Shown here: positions 7,457 to 15,088 of the stretch, piece by piece
Position numbering within the stretch: position 1 is the first letter of the stretch
Layout: each line of letters opens with the position of its first letter
Assembly (NCBI GenBank): GCA_963722175.1
Contig: CAVRKA010000007.1
Coordinates: 62,001-126,000 of the forward strand
Source of the DNA: WHSW01 sp963722175
GTDB lineage: Bacteria; Actinomycetota; Thermoleophilia; Solirubrobacterales; 70-9
Length of the DNA: 64,000 bases
Reading direction: 5' to 3'
The notes under the pieces: model-generated
Seen by the model: only the letters and a program-made list of their open reading frames with translations
The model's database searches: none
Told to the model about the DNA's origin: nothing
Program-made: the position numbers and the translations under genes

Positions 7457-7822
7457 TCAGCGGGCCCGCCGCAGGCCGGCGCGCGCCTCGGCGTGGGCGA
7501 TCACCTGGCCGACCAGCTTCTGGATGTTGGGATCGCCCTCGACCTTGACGTGGCCGAGGTCGTACGCCTCGTGCCAGTGCTTGGCCTTCCCGTCGGCGGC
7601 GAGCTCGTTGAAGTGCGAGCGCGGGATCGAGACGTGGAGGCGCTCGTCGTCGCCCATCCCCTTCGCGATCTTCGGCCCCGGGAGCTCGATCCGATAGAGC
7701 TGGACGTCGCCGCGGCCCCGCAGCTCGAGCCCGAACACGAGTTTCAGCTTCGCCAGCGCCGGGACCTCGGCCTGCAGGCCCTCGACGGCCTGCTTGATCA
7801 GCTCGGGGGTGCCGGACGCCAC
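7457..7822 (-). CDS. SCP2 sterol-binding-like protein (tandem paralogue)
   Basis: 121-aa SCP2-fold protein. It shares 'AEVPALAKLKLVFGLEL', the central 'DERLHVSIPRSHFNEL' and 'YDLGHVKVEGDPNIQKLVG' with its neighbour at 7095-7448, so the pair arose by tandem duplication. It starts at GTG 7822, two bases after the acyl-CoA dehydrogenase stop; a reading frame continuing upstream is only a shadow of the dehydrogenase. The C-terminus ends in a basic tail (ARAGLRRAR). The likely role is lipid or acyl-CoA binding in the same operon. Confidence 0.75.
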   Translation of the reverse strand: MASGTPELIKQAVEGLQAEVPALAKLKLVFGLELRGRGDVQLYRIELPGPKIAKGMGDDERLHVSIPRSHFNELAADGKAKHWHEAYDLGHVKVEGDPNIQKLVGQVIAHAEARAGLRRAR

Positions 7823-7824
7823 TG

Positions 7825-9021
7825 TCAGATCTTGTTGCGCTCGAGCAGCTTCTTGCCGATCACCATCTTCTGGATCTCGGAGGTGCCCTCGCCGATCAAG
7901 AGCAGCGGCGCGTCGCGGTAGATCCGCTCGATCTCGTACTCCTTCGAGTAGCCGTAGCCGCCGTGGATGCGCAGGCACTCCTCGGCGTTCTCCTTGGCGG
8001 ACTCGGAGGCGAACAGCTTCGCCATCCCGGCCTCGATGTCGGACCGCTCGCCGGCGTCCTTCATCCGCGCGGCCTTCATCGTCAGCAGCCTCGCCGCCTC
8101 GACCCTGGTGCCCATCTCCGCGAGCTTGAACGTGATCGCCTGGTGCTGGGCGATCGGCTTGCCGAACGTCTTGCGCTCCTGGCTGTAGCGGAGCGCCAGC
8201 TCGAGCGAGCGCTGGGCGACGCCGACGCCGCGCGCGGCGACGTTGACGCGGCCGAGCTCGAGCGCGTCCATCATCTGGCGGAAGCCCTCGCCGATGCCGT
8301 CGCGGCCGCCGAGGATGTGATCGTCGGTGACCTTGAAGCCGTCGAAGACGAGCTCGGTCGACTCGACGCCCTTGTAGCCCATCTTCTTGATCTTCGGCGG
8401 GATCTTGAGCCCGGGAACCTCGGACTCGCCGGGCTCCTTCTCGCAGATGAAGCAGGTCATGCCCTTGTACGGTGGATCGGCCGTCGTGTCCGTCTTCACG
8501 AGGACGAAGACGAGGCCCGACAGCAGGCCGTTCGTGACCCACATCTTCTGGCCGTTGATCTCCCAGCCGCCGTCGACCTCCTTCGCGGTCGACTTGATCC
8601 CCTGCACGTCGGAGCCGACCTCGGGCTCGGAGAGCGAGAAGGCGCCCCGGAGCTCGCCGGTCGCCATCTTCGGCAGGTACTTCTCCTTCTGCTCGTCCGT
8701 CCCGAACTTCATCAACAGGTAGGAGCCGATGAAGTGGGTGTTGACCACCCCGGAGATCGAGATCCAGCCCCGCGAGAGCTCCTCGACGATCATCGCGTAG
8801 GTCGTCAGGTCGAGCCCCATCCCGCCGTACTCCTCGGGGATCGTGACCCCGAACAGGCCGAGCTCCTTCATCTGCTCGACGATCGGCTCCGGGAACTTGT
8901 CCTCGCCGTCGTACTCCTCGGCGTGAGGGATGATCTCCTTGTCGGCGAACTGGCGGACCATCTCGGTGATCGCCTGCTGTTCGTCGGTCTTCTCCTGGTA
9001 GGTCGCGGTCGCTACGGCCAT
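7825..9021 (-). CDS. Acyl-CoA dehydrogenase
   Basis: 398-aa flavoprotein of normal family length. N-terminal helical domain with 'PEEYGGMGLDLTTYAMIVEE', middle β-domain with 'GAFSLSEPEVGSDVQGIKST' (FAD and acyl contacts), and C-terminal domain with 'RKTFGKPIAQHQAI' and 'IHGGYGYSKEYEIERIYRD' followed by 'GEGTSEI'. In short/medium-chain and isovaleryl/2-methylacyl enzymes this last segment carries the catalytic Glu. It would α,β-oxidise an acyl-CoA with electrons passing to ETF. Two SCP2 proteins follow immediately. The chain-length class cannot be fixed from sequence alone; a branched short-chain substrate would fit the nearby MaoC and CitE-like genes. Confidence 0.93.
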   Translation of the reverse strand: MAVATATYQEKTDEQQAITEMVRQFADKEIIPHAEEYDGEDKFPEPIVEQMKELGLFGVTIPEEYGGMGLDLTTYAMIVEELSRGWISISGVVNTHFIGSYLLMKFGTDEQKEKYLPKMATGELRGAFSLSEPEVGSDVQGIKSTAKEVDGGWEINGQKMWVTNGLLSGLVFVLVKTDTTADPPYKGMTCFICEKEPGESEVPGLKIPPKIKKMGYKGVESTELVFDGFKVTDDHILGGRDGIGEGFRQMMDALELGRVNVAARGVGVAQRSLELALRYSQERKTFGKPIAQHQAITFKLAEMGTRVEAARLLTMKAARMKDAGERSDIEAGMAKLFASESAKENAEECLRIHGGYGYSKEYEIERIYRDAPLLLIGEGTSEIQKMVIGKKLLERNKI

Positions 9022-9065
9022 GGCTCCTGTCTTCGGTCGTGTGGGTAGCGGAGAATACTGAGCGA

Positions 9066-9491
9066 ATGTCGAACTCCGAGCGCCTCATCGCTGCCCTCGA
9101 ACCGGTCTTCGGCGACGGGGAGCGCGATGTCGACCGAGCTCTGATCGAGGAGATCGGCGATTCGGTCGAAGCGATCAGCGTCGACGAGATCACGGGCGCG
9201 ATGACGGGCGACTCGGCGTTCAGCACGGAATTCCGGGGGCGAGCGGGCCTCGAGGAAACCTGGGCGGATTGGCTGGACACCTTCATCCGCGTGCGGCTCG
9301 AGCTGGAGGCAGTCGAGGAGATCGGCGAGAACGTGCTCACGTTCGTCAACCAGACGGGCACGACCCGCCACGGTGTCGACCTCGAACAGCCGAGCGCGGC
9401 CGTGTGGAAGTTCCGCGATGGCCTGCTCTACCGAGTGGAGTTTCACCTCGACCGCGAGGCCGCCCGCGACTCGGCCCGGGAGCGGGGATAG
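9066..9491 (+). CDS. SnoaL/NTF2-like protein
   Basis: 141-aa small α+β protein. 'LIAALEPVFGDGERDVDRALIEEI' opens as an NTF2-like helix, 'FRGRAGLEETWADWLDTFIRVRLELEAVEEIGENVLTFV' (in part) fits the strand-helix core, and 'AAVWKFRDGLLYRVEFHLDREAA' is the typical SnoaL ending ('v..frdGki.r...y.d...A'). The family includes cyclases, isomerases and many proteins of unknown role. It is transcribed divergently from the acyl-CoA dehydrogenase and ends at a bidirectional hairpin terminator. The ATG at 9066 is preferred over an upstream ATG at 9039 because homology starts there. Confidence 0.7.
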   Translation: MSNSERLIAALEPVFGDGERDVDRALIEEIGDSVEAISVDEITGAMTGDSAFSTEFRGRAGLEETWADWLDTFIRVRLELEAVEEIGENVLTFVNQTGTTRHGVDLEQPSAAVWKFRDGLLYRVEFHLDREAARDSARERG

Positions 9492-9508
9492 GCGCCCGAT
9501 CGAGTGCG

Positions 9509-9537
9509 GGATTGAGCCGCATATAGCGGGTCAATCC
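9509..9537. terminator. Bidirectional hairpin terminator
   Basis: Arms 'ggattga' (9509-9515) and 'tcaatcc' (9531-9537), plus inner 'ccgc'/'gcgg' around an 'atata' loop, form a stem of 11 base pairs with one G-G mismatch. It lies in the 69-bp gap between two converging genes and has no long T run, as is common in high-GC genomes. Confidence 0.65.
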
Positions 9538-9560
9538 TCCAGTCGATGTGTGGCGGCCGG

Positions 9561-10658
9561 TTACGCCGCGCGGGTGATCCCGGCCTCGGCGCAGCCGGCC
9601 TCGAGCACGTCGAGCCCGAACGCCTCCGCGGGTCCGAGCGCGCCGGCCTTCTCGATCCCGCCGGCGGCCGCGGTTCCGGCTCCCCAGGCGAGCGCCGCGC
9701 CGGTGAACGTGTAGCCGTTGACGCCGCGCACCTCGACCCTGCTGAGCTCCTCGCCGCCGGGTCCGTAGGCGATCGCGACGACCTCGGAGCCGGTGCCGGC
9801 GCGGGCCTCGGCGCTCGGGCCGCCGGTCGAGGTGTCGACGAAGCGCTCGATCAGGGCGTTCATCCCGGTCTTGACCCCCGGGATCTTCGTGATCCCGGCG
9901 TTGACCGCCGAGAACGCCTGCATCGGTCGCGAGCGAGAGCCGAACCAGCCCAGGTACGCGTTGACTTCCCGCAGGCCGGGGTGGATCCGAGGCAGGGTGA
10001 AGTGCTCAGACGCGCCGACCGAGATCGCCGCCTTGGATCTGCCGTCGAGCTCGAACTCGCGCACCCTCGCCGCGCCGCGCTCGGTGCGGATGCCGTCGCG
10101 CCACACGAACGAGGGCTCGAGCATCGCGCCCGCCGCCGAGGCTCGGGTACCGCCGCTCATGCCGCCGAGCCCGCCGGTGGCGAAGTAGCCGACATCGACC
10201 CGGGTCGCGGCGTCGCCGGCGTCGCGCAGGGCGAGGGCGCCGGCCAGGTTGCCGGGAACCCAGTCGTAGCCGAAGGCGGTCACCAGCGCCGCCCCGGACC
10301 GCTCGGCCTGTGGGCCGAAGCGCTCGAAGACGCGGCGGATGAAGGCCGGCTCGCCGGTGGAGTCGAGGTAACGCGCTCCGGCGGCGATCGCCGCCTCGGC
10401 CGCGACGTCGCCCCAGCGCACGAACGGCCCTACGGTCGCGACGATCACGTCGCCGGGCTCGAGCAGCGCTCGCACCGAGGCGGGGTCGGAGACGTCGGCG
10501 ACGGCGGTCTCGAGCCCGCCGAGCTCGGCCGCGAGCGCCTCGACCTTCTGCTTCGTCCGCGCAGCGAGCACCGGGCGGTCGCCGCGGGCCACCGAGGCTT
10601 CGGCGGTCAGGCGACCGGTGTAGCCGGTGGCGCCGAAGAGAATGATCCGGCCGGGCAT
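9561..10658 (-). CDS. Saccharopine-dehydrogenase-like / trans-acting enoyl reductase family protein
   Basis: 365-aa NAD(P)-binding protein. 'IILFGATGYTGRLTAEASVARG' (in part) at the N-terminus is the Rossmann GxTGxxG motif used by the saccharopine-dehydrogenase-like family. 'VADVSDPASVRALLEPGDVIVATVGPF' in part and 'YLDSTGEPAFIRRVFERFG' are diagnostic of the actinobacterial branch that includes the mycobacterial trans-acting enoyl reductase. 'SAAAGAMLEPSFVWRDG' follows. A reductase or dehydrogenase acting on a lipid or keto substrate is the likely role, but the substrate is unknown. It lies 10 bp after the GNAT gene in the same direction and converges on the terminator at 9509. Confidence 0.75.
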   Translation of the reverse strand: MPGRIILFGATGYTGRLTAEASVARGDRPVLAARTKQKVEALAAELGGLETAVADVSDPASVRALLEPGDVIVATVGPFVRWGDVAAEAAIAAGARYLDSTGEPAFIRRVFERFGPQAERSGAALVTAFGYDWVPGNLAGALALRDAGDAATRVDVGYFATGGLGGMSGGTRASAAGAMLEPSFVWRDGIRTERGAARVREFELDGRSKAAISVGASEHFTLPRIHPGLREVNAYLGWFGSRSRPMQAFSAVNAGITKIPGVKTGMNALIERFVDTSTGGPSAEARAGTGSEVVAIAYGPGGEELSRVEVRGVNGYTFTGAALAWGAGTAAAGGIEKAGALGPAEAFGLDVLEAGCAEAGITRAA

Positions 10659-10668
10659 CGCGGCGACC

Positions 10669-11127
10669 CTACAGCTCCCAGCCGAAGCAGATCGAGCGGT
10701 ACTCCGCGCCCTCGCGCTCGTAGAAGCGGTGGGCGTCGATCCGGGGCTCGGCCGAGTCGAGCTCCAGGTGGGTGGCGCCGCGCTCCCGCGCCCAGGCCTT
10801 GACCGCGTCGAGCAGCGCCTTGCCGACGCCCTGCGAGCGCCGTACCGGGTCGACCGCGAGGTCCTCGACCCAGGCGCGGTAGCCGAAGCGGACCGAGTGG
10901 ATGTCCTGATAGCCCGTGCAGAAGCCGATCAGCTCCCCGCCGACATCGGCGACGAGCACGCATGCGTCGTGTGACTCGATCGCCTGGCGGAGGGCGACCT
11001 CGGCACGCCGCACGTCCCACGCCCCCGGCCTCGACCCCGGCGGCGCGAACAGCCACTCGTAGAGCGCGGGCAAACGCTGGACGTCGTCGAGGGTGGCCGC
11101 GCGGATCCGGAAGCTCGCCTCGCTCAC
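10669..11127 (-). CDS. GNAT-family N-acetyltransferase
   Basis: 152-aa acetyltransferase starting at GTG 11127 ('VSEASFRIRAATLDDVQRL'); a longer frame upstream would run into the divergent lyase gene's promoter. 'WVEDLAVDPVRRSQGVGKAL' (about 95-114) is the acetyl-CoA-binding motif A with the R/QxxGxG/A core, and 'THLELDSAEPRIDAHRFYER' is the terminal motif B. The substrate is unknown. It shares a 47-bp divergent region with the CitE-like gene and is probably cotranscribed with the reductase gene downstream. Confidence 0.85.
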   Translation of the reverse strand: MSEASFRIRAATLDDVQRLPALYEWLFAPPGSRPGAWDVRRAEVALRQAIESHDACVLVADVGGELIGFCTGYQDIHSVRFGYRAWVEDLAVDPVRRSQGVGKALLDAVKAWARERGATHLELDSAEPRIDAHRFYEREGAEYRSICFGWEL

Positions 11128-11174
11128 GCGCCTCACGCTAGCGTTCGCCCGCCAAGACCAACCAGGAGACGAAC

Positions 11175-12224
11175 TTGCGCAACCCACGTGATTTCTTCAA
11201 GCCGCTGGCGATCGGCGCCCCCGAGCCGGTCACCGAGGTGCCGGTCAAGCCGTCGCGGATGATCCACTTCTTCGACGCCTCGAACGAGAAGATGGCGGCC
11301 AAGGTGCCCGACATGGCCAAGCAGGCCGACATCCTGCTCGGCAACCTCGAGGATGCGGTCTCCGTCGACAACAAGGTCGCCGCGCGCGAGGGCCTGGTCC
11401 GGGTCGCCAAGGAGGTCGACTTCGGGGACACGGCCCTGTGGACCCGGGTCAACGACCTCTCCAGCCCCTGGGTCCTCGACGACCTGACGACGCTGGTCAC
11501 CGAGATCGGCGACAAGCTCGAGGTGATCATGGTGCCGAAGGTCGAGGGCGCCTGGGACATCCATTACGTCGATCGCCTCCTCGCCCAGCTCGAGGCGAAG
11601 GCCGGGGTCGAGCGGCCGATCCTCGTGCACGCGATCCTCGAGACCGCCCAGGGCGTCGTCAACCTGGAGGAGATCGCGACCGCGAGCCCGCGGATGCAGG
11701 GAATGAGCTTCGGCCCGGCCGACCTCGCCGCGTCGCGGCGGATGAAGACCACCCGTGTCGGCGGCGGCCACCCCGGCTACCAGGTGATCGAGGACCCCGA
11801 TCCCGACGACCCCGAGGCGCCGCGGGCGACCGCCCAGCAGGACCCATGGCACTACTCGATCGCGCGCATGGTCGACGCCTGCACGTCGGCCGGGCTGCTG
11901 CCCTTCTACGGCCCCTACGGCGACATCAAGGACACCGAGGGCTGCGAGACGCAGTTCCGGGCGGCGTTCCTGCTCGGCTGCGTCGGCGCCTGGTCGCTGC
12001 ACCCGGTGCAGATCGAGATCGCGAAGAAGGTCTTCAGCCCCGACCCCGACGAGGTCAAGTTCGCCAAGAAGGTGATCGAGGCGATCCCCGACGGGCGGGG
12101 CGTACACATGATCGACGGCAAGATGCAGGACGACGCGACGTGGAAGCAGTGCAAGGTGATGGTCGAGCTGGCCGAGATGCTGGCTCGCAAGGATCCGGAG
12201 CTGGCCGAGGCTTACCGGGACTGA
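11175..12224 (+). CDS. HpcH/HpaI aldolase, malyl-CoA/citramalyl-CoA lyase-like
   Basis: 349-aa CitE-superfamily TIM barrel, close in length to malyl-CoA lyases (Mcl). The start is TTG 11175 with an 'aggaga' ribosome site 6 bp before. 'ILLGNLEDAVSVDNKVAARE' carries the conserved Glu-Asp-Ala-Val, 'HAILETAQGVVNLEEIA' the metal-binding Glu, 'MSFGPADLAAS' the metal-binding Asp, and 'WSLHPVQIEIAKKVF' the CoA-side loop. It would cleave or form a malyl-type CoA thioester to acetyl-CoA/propionyl-CoA and glyoxylate/pyruvate. Together with the MaoC hydratase, acs and PEPCK it suggests assimilation of acetyl-CoA or breakdown of C5 acids. Substrate range cannot be decided from sequence. Confidence 0.85.
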   Translation: MRNPRDFFKPLAIGAPEPVTEVPVKPSRMIHFFDASNEKMAAKVPDMAKQADILLGNLEDAVSVDNKVAAREGLVRVAKEVDFGDTALWTRVNDLSSPWVLDDLTTLVTEIGDKLEVIMVPKVEGAWDIHYVDRLLAQLEAKAGVERPILVHAILETAQGVVNLEEIATASPRMQGMSFGPADLAASRRMKTTRVGGGHPGYQVIEDPDPDDPEAPRATAQQDPWHYSIARMVDACTSAGLLPFYGPYGDIKDTEGCETQFRAAFLLGCVGAWSLHPVQIEIAKKVFSPDPDEVKFAKKVIEAIPDGRGVHMIDGKMQDDATWKQCKVMVELAEMLARKDPELAEAYRD

Positions 12225-12226
12225 GA

Positions 12227-13150
12227 ATGACCGGTCCCGGAGGGGCGGCCGGGCCGGCCGTGCGGGTATTCGGGCTGATGGTCGTGCGGGACGTCGCCGA
12301 CCTGATCCGGGTCAATCTCCTGCACCACCTCGAACTCGGTCTCGAACGCGTGCTGGTGATCGACAACGGCTCCGCCGACGGCACCCGAGAGAGGATCGAG
12401 CGGCTCTCGCGAAGGCTGCCGATCGAGCTCACCGTCTACAGCGGCCCCTACCGGATGGCCGAGCTCACCAATCGGCTCCTCGCCGAGGCCCGGCGGCAGG
12501 GCGCCGACTGGGTGCTGCCGATCGACGCCGACGAGTTCTTCGTCGCCCCGGCCCCGCTGCCGCAGGTGCTCGGCTCCTCGGATGCCGGCGCGCTCCGGAT
12601 CGAGGTCGTCAACTTCGTCCAGCGCCACCGGCGCCGGCGGCCCTCCGAACGGGGACTGCTGACCATGGACCACCGGCCGGCCCGGACGATCGAGCAGGCC
12701 GAGGCTCGGTACCACGTGGCGATCGGCGAGTGGAGCCTGGTCGAGATCGCCTGGCAGTCGAAGCTCGTCGTCCGGTGCGGGGAGCGAACCTCGCTCCTGC
12801 CCGGCAACCACGAGGTCCGCGACCCCCTCGGGACGATCGAGGACAGCGCCGAGATCGTCTGCCTCCATGCGCCGCTGCGCGCCCGGTCGAGGATCGAAGC
12901 GCGGGTCGAGCACGGCAGGCGGGTCGACGAATCGGGGGCGCCGGACGGGGCCGGATGGCAGAACCGCGATCTCCACCTCGGCCCGGGCGACCTCGAGCGA
13001 CTCTGGCGGGCGAACTCAAGCCGGCGCGGTTCGCTCGATGTCGGCGGGGAGCGCCGGGCGCTGATCCGCGACCCGCGCCTGCGCGAGGTCGCCGCACGCC
13101 ACGTTCCCGGGCCGGTGTCGGCGACGCTCGCGCGCCTGCGGCGCCTCTAG
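12227..13150 (+). CDS. Glycosyltransferase family 2-like protein
   Basis: 307-aa GT-A type transferase (PF13704, Glyco_tranf_2_4). 'VFGLMVVRDVADLIRVNLLHH' in part starts the fold, 'VLVIDNGSADGTRERIERL' is the donor-binding strand, and 'WVLPIDADEFF' holds the DxD metal motif with the family's typical 'DaDEff' ending. A C-terminal 'NHEV...CLHAPLRARSRIEARV' region follows, as in related enzymes. It starts two bases after the lyase stop and is followed 16 bp later by the PP-loop protein. It has no membrane segment, so it probably glycosylates a lipid- or protein-bound acceptor on the cytoplasmic side. Acceptor and sugar are unknown. Confidence 0.8.
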   Translation: MTGPGGAAGPAVRVFGLMVVRDVADLIRVNLLHHLELGLERVLVIDNGSADGTRERIERLSRRLPIELTVYSGPYRMAELTNRLLAEARRQGADWVLPIDADEFFVAPAPLPQVLGSSDAGALRIEVVNFVQRHRRRRPSERGLLTMDHRPARTIEQAEARYHVAIGEWSLVEIAWQSKLVVRCGERTSLLPGNHEVRDPLGTIEDSAEIVCLHAPLRARSRIEARVEHGRRVDESGAPDGAGWQNRDLHLGPGDLERLWRANSSRRGSLDVGGERRALIRDPRLREVAARHVPGPVSATLARLRRL

Positions 13151-13166
13151 CGGGACGGAGTCGGAG

Positions 13167-14636
13167 ATGCGCCGGATCGTCCTGCACGCGCCGGAGTCCT
13201 CGTCGCGAGAGGTCGTCTTCCGCTGGCACGTCGAACCGCCGAGCGACCTCTACTCACGCGAGAGCTTCAACCTGCGCTTCGGCGCCGGTCTGGAGCCAAG
13301 CCGGATGCCCGCCGACCTCTGGTGGATCGTCGCCCTCCTCTGCCTCCACGGCCACTGGGCGCTGCTGCGGCCGTGCCGGGTGGAGCTCCCGGTCGCGCTC
13401 GGTCCGGGCGAGCGCGAGTTCTGGCTTCGACTCCTCGATGCCACCGTCGAGAGCGTGGAGCTGACGGGGCGCGGCGGCGAGCGCACCCGGACCATCGAGC
13501 TCCGCGACCGGGGTCCGCGACTGGAGCCCGCCACGCGGCCGGCGGGCGAGCGCGCAGCGCTCGCGTTCAGCGGGGGTAGGGACAGCCTGCTGAGCCTCGG
13601 GCTGCTGCTGGAGCTCGGTGAGCATCCGCTGGCGGTCACCACGACCGCGCCCATGCCGCTCGTGGTCGACCATGCGGCGCCCCGGCGGCGCACCGCGCTC
13701 GAGACGGTCGCCTCGCGTCCCGACGTCGACTGGGTCGAGGTGCGCTCGAACCTCCGCGAATGCTGGGACAACGACTTCGCCCGCCGGCGGGGATACGACC
13801 TCGCGGTCGCCGACCTCAGCGATCCGATGCTCTATCTCGCCGGGGCCCTGGCGATCGGCTGGAATCGCGGCGCGTCCCGGATCCTGCTCGGCTCGGCCGC
13901 CGAGCTGCAGACGACGGACGGGGCCGACGGGAACCTGATGCGGCACCCGCGCTTCGCCGGCGCCGCCATCGTGCTGGGCGCGCTGGATCACCTCCTGCGC
14001 CGGCGCGGCGTCGCGCTTGGCTCGCTCACATACCCGCTGCACACCTGGCAGATCCGCGACCTGCTCTGGTCGCGCTACCCGCAATTGGCTCGGCTTCAGT
14101 ACTCATGCCGGCACCACGAGCCGGGCGAGAGCGCGTGCAGCGGCTGCCGCATCTGCCTCGGGTCGGCGCTGGCGGCGGTCGCGGCAGGGGTTGGCCCGGC
14201 GCGAGTGGGTGTCGACGTCACCGAGCTGATGGAACGCGTTTCGAAGTGGCAGCCGCAACTCGACGAGGCCGCCCTCCGCGCGGAAACCGTCCGGCGTGAG
14301 CTCCACGGCGCCGTCGTCCGCCAGCTCGCCGCGACCCGAACCCGCCGCGTCGCCGCCGTGCTGGCGCGGGCAGAGCCGGGCCGGCTGCTGGGCCGCGACG
14401 GGCCGCGGACGCTGCGGCGGTACATGGCGCTCCGCGGTCGGCTGGGCGCCCGGGCGGCCGACGTCCCCGCCCCGGGCTACCGGCACGCCTACCTGCAGCT
14501 CGTGGACGCGCGCTGGCGCCGGCGCGTCGAGCGCCTCTTCGACTCCGAGTTCGAGCGCGCGCCCACCGGCCGCGACGCCGCCGACCTGGTTCGCGCGCGG
14601 GCGCTGATCGAGCGGATCTCCGAGCCCCTGCGGTGA
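13167..14636 (+). CDS. Unassigned PP-loop (N-type ATP pyrophosphatase-like) protein with Cys cluster
   Basis: 489-aa protein that I cannot assign to a named family. 'LAFSGGRDSLLSLG' (about 132-145) is the SGGxDS PP-loop of N-type ATP-PPases (QueC, TtuA, asparagine synthase), which adenylate a carboxyl, carbonyl or thiolate acceptor. About 175 residues later a cysteine cluster (C-x9-C-x2-C-x2-C between about 313 and 330) resembles the zinc site that follows the PP-loop domain in QueC-type enzymes. The first 120 residues ('WHVEPPSDLYSRESFNLRF') look like a separate substrate-binding domain, and the last 130 are helical and Arg-rich. It forms a pair with the glycosyltransferase before it, so the product may be an activated or amidated sugar. 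That is inference. Confidence 0.55.
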   Translation: MRRIVLHAPESSSREVVFRWHVEPPSDLYSRESFNLRFGAGLEPSRMPADLWWIVALLCLHGHWALLRPCRVELPVALGPGEREFWLRLLDATVESVELTGRGGERTRTIELRDRGPRLEPATRPAGERAALAFSGGRDSLLSLGLLLELGEHPLAVTTTAPMPLVVDHAAPRRRTALETVASRPDVDWVEVRSNLRECWDNDFARRRGYDLAVADLSDPMLYLAGALAIGWNRGASRILLGSAAELQTTDGADGNLMRHPRFAGAAIVLGALDHLLRRRGVALGSLTYPLHTWQIRDLLWSRYPQLARLQYSCRHHEPGESACSGCRICLGSALAAVAAGVGPARVGVDVTELMERVSKWQPQLDEAALRAETVRRELHGAVVRQLAATRTRRVAAVLARAEPGRLLGRDGPRTLRRYMALRGRLGARAADVPAPGYRHAYLQLVDARWRRRVERLFDSEFERAPTGRDAADLVRARALIERISEPLR

Positions 14637-14657
14637 GCGCCGGCGACAACTGAGAGG

Positions 14658-15071
14658 ATGCGCGGCGCCGTGGCAGAAGAGTTCCGATACACGATCCGGG
14701 TCCGCTACAACGAGTGCGATCCCCAGGGCCACGTCTTCAACGCGAACTACCTCGGCTACTTCGACCTGGCGATGACGGAGCTGTGGCGCGACCTCGGCGG
14801 CTACGTCGAGATGCGTGAGACCGGGGTCGACATGGTCGTCGCCCAGGCCGGCATCCACTACTACGCGGCGCTCGGCTTCGACGACGAGGCCGATCTGATC
14901 GTGCGCCGGGTCCAGCTCGGCAACACCTCGATGACCAGCACGCTGGCGATCGAGCGCGCCGGCGAGACCGTCGCCGAGGGCGAGCTGCGCCACGTGTTCG
15001 TGGACCTCGACAAGGGCGAGACGCGCCCGATCCCGGACCGGATCCGCGAGGGCCTTAGTAGATATAGCTGA
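14658..15071 (+). CDS. Acyl-CoA thioesterase (4HBT hot-dog family)
   Basis: 137-aa hot-dog-fold thioesterase. 'RVRYNECDPQGHVFNANYLGYFDLAM' in part (about 15-40) is the 4-hydroxybenzoyl-CoA thioesterase signature, with the catalytic Asp of 'ECDPQGHV'. 'DDEADLIVRRVQLGNTSMT' and 'VAEGELRHVFVDLDKGE' complete the fold. It should hydrolyse an acyl-CoA in the cytoplasm. ATG 14658 has 'gagagg' directly before it; a GTG at 14670 is an alternative. Its stop codon lies inside the palindrome that precedes the XRE gene, so readthrough transcription would pass the operator. Confidence 0.85.
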   Translation: MRGAVAEEFRYTIRVRYNECDPQGHVFNANYLGYFDLAMTELWRDLGGYVEMRETGVDMVVAQAGIHYYAALGFDDEADLIVRRVQLGNTSMTSTLAIERAGETVAEGELRHVFVDLDKGETRPIPDRIREGLSRYS

Positions 15072-15081
15072 AACGCTATAT
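15062..15081. promoter_or_regulatory. Probable autoregulatory operator of the XRE/NTase module
   Basis: Perfect 7-bp inverted repeat: 'atatagc' at 15062-15068 and 'gctatat' at 15075-15081 with a 6-bp spacer. It ends 7 bp before the ATG of the HTH gene, and its AT-rich arms contrast with the GC-rich surroundings. A second nested pair, 'tgaaa'/'tttca' (15069-15073, 15081-15085), shares the spacer. This is typical of antitoxin autorepression sites. Confidence 0.7.
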
Positions 15082-15088
15082 TTCAGGC

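Noticed and set aside
7457..9361. 634-codon minus-strand frame over the SCP2 and dehydrogenase genes
   Set aside because: Only its last 121 codons (from GTG 7822) are coding; the rest is out of frame with the acyl-CoA dehydrogenase.
13254..14084. Long minus-strand frame opposite the PP-loop protein
   Set aside because: Arg/Glu/Val-rich shadow typical of high-GC antisense frames; no motif, and the plus strand has a clear SGGRDS protein.
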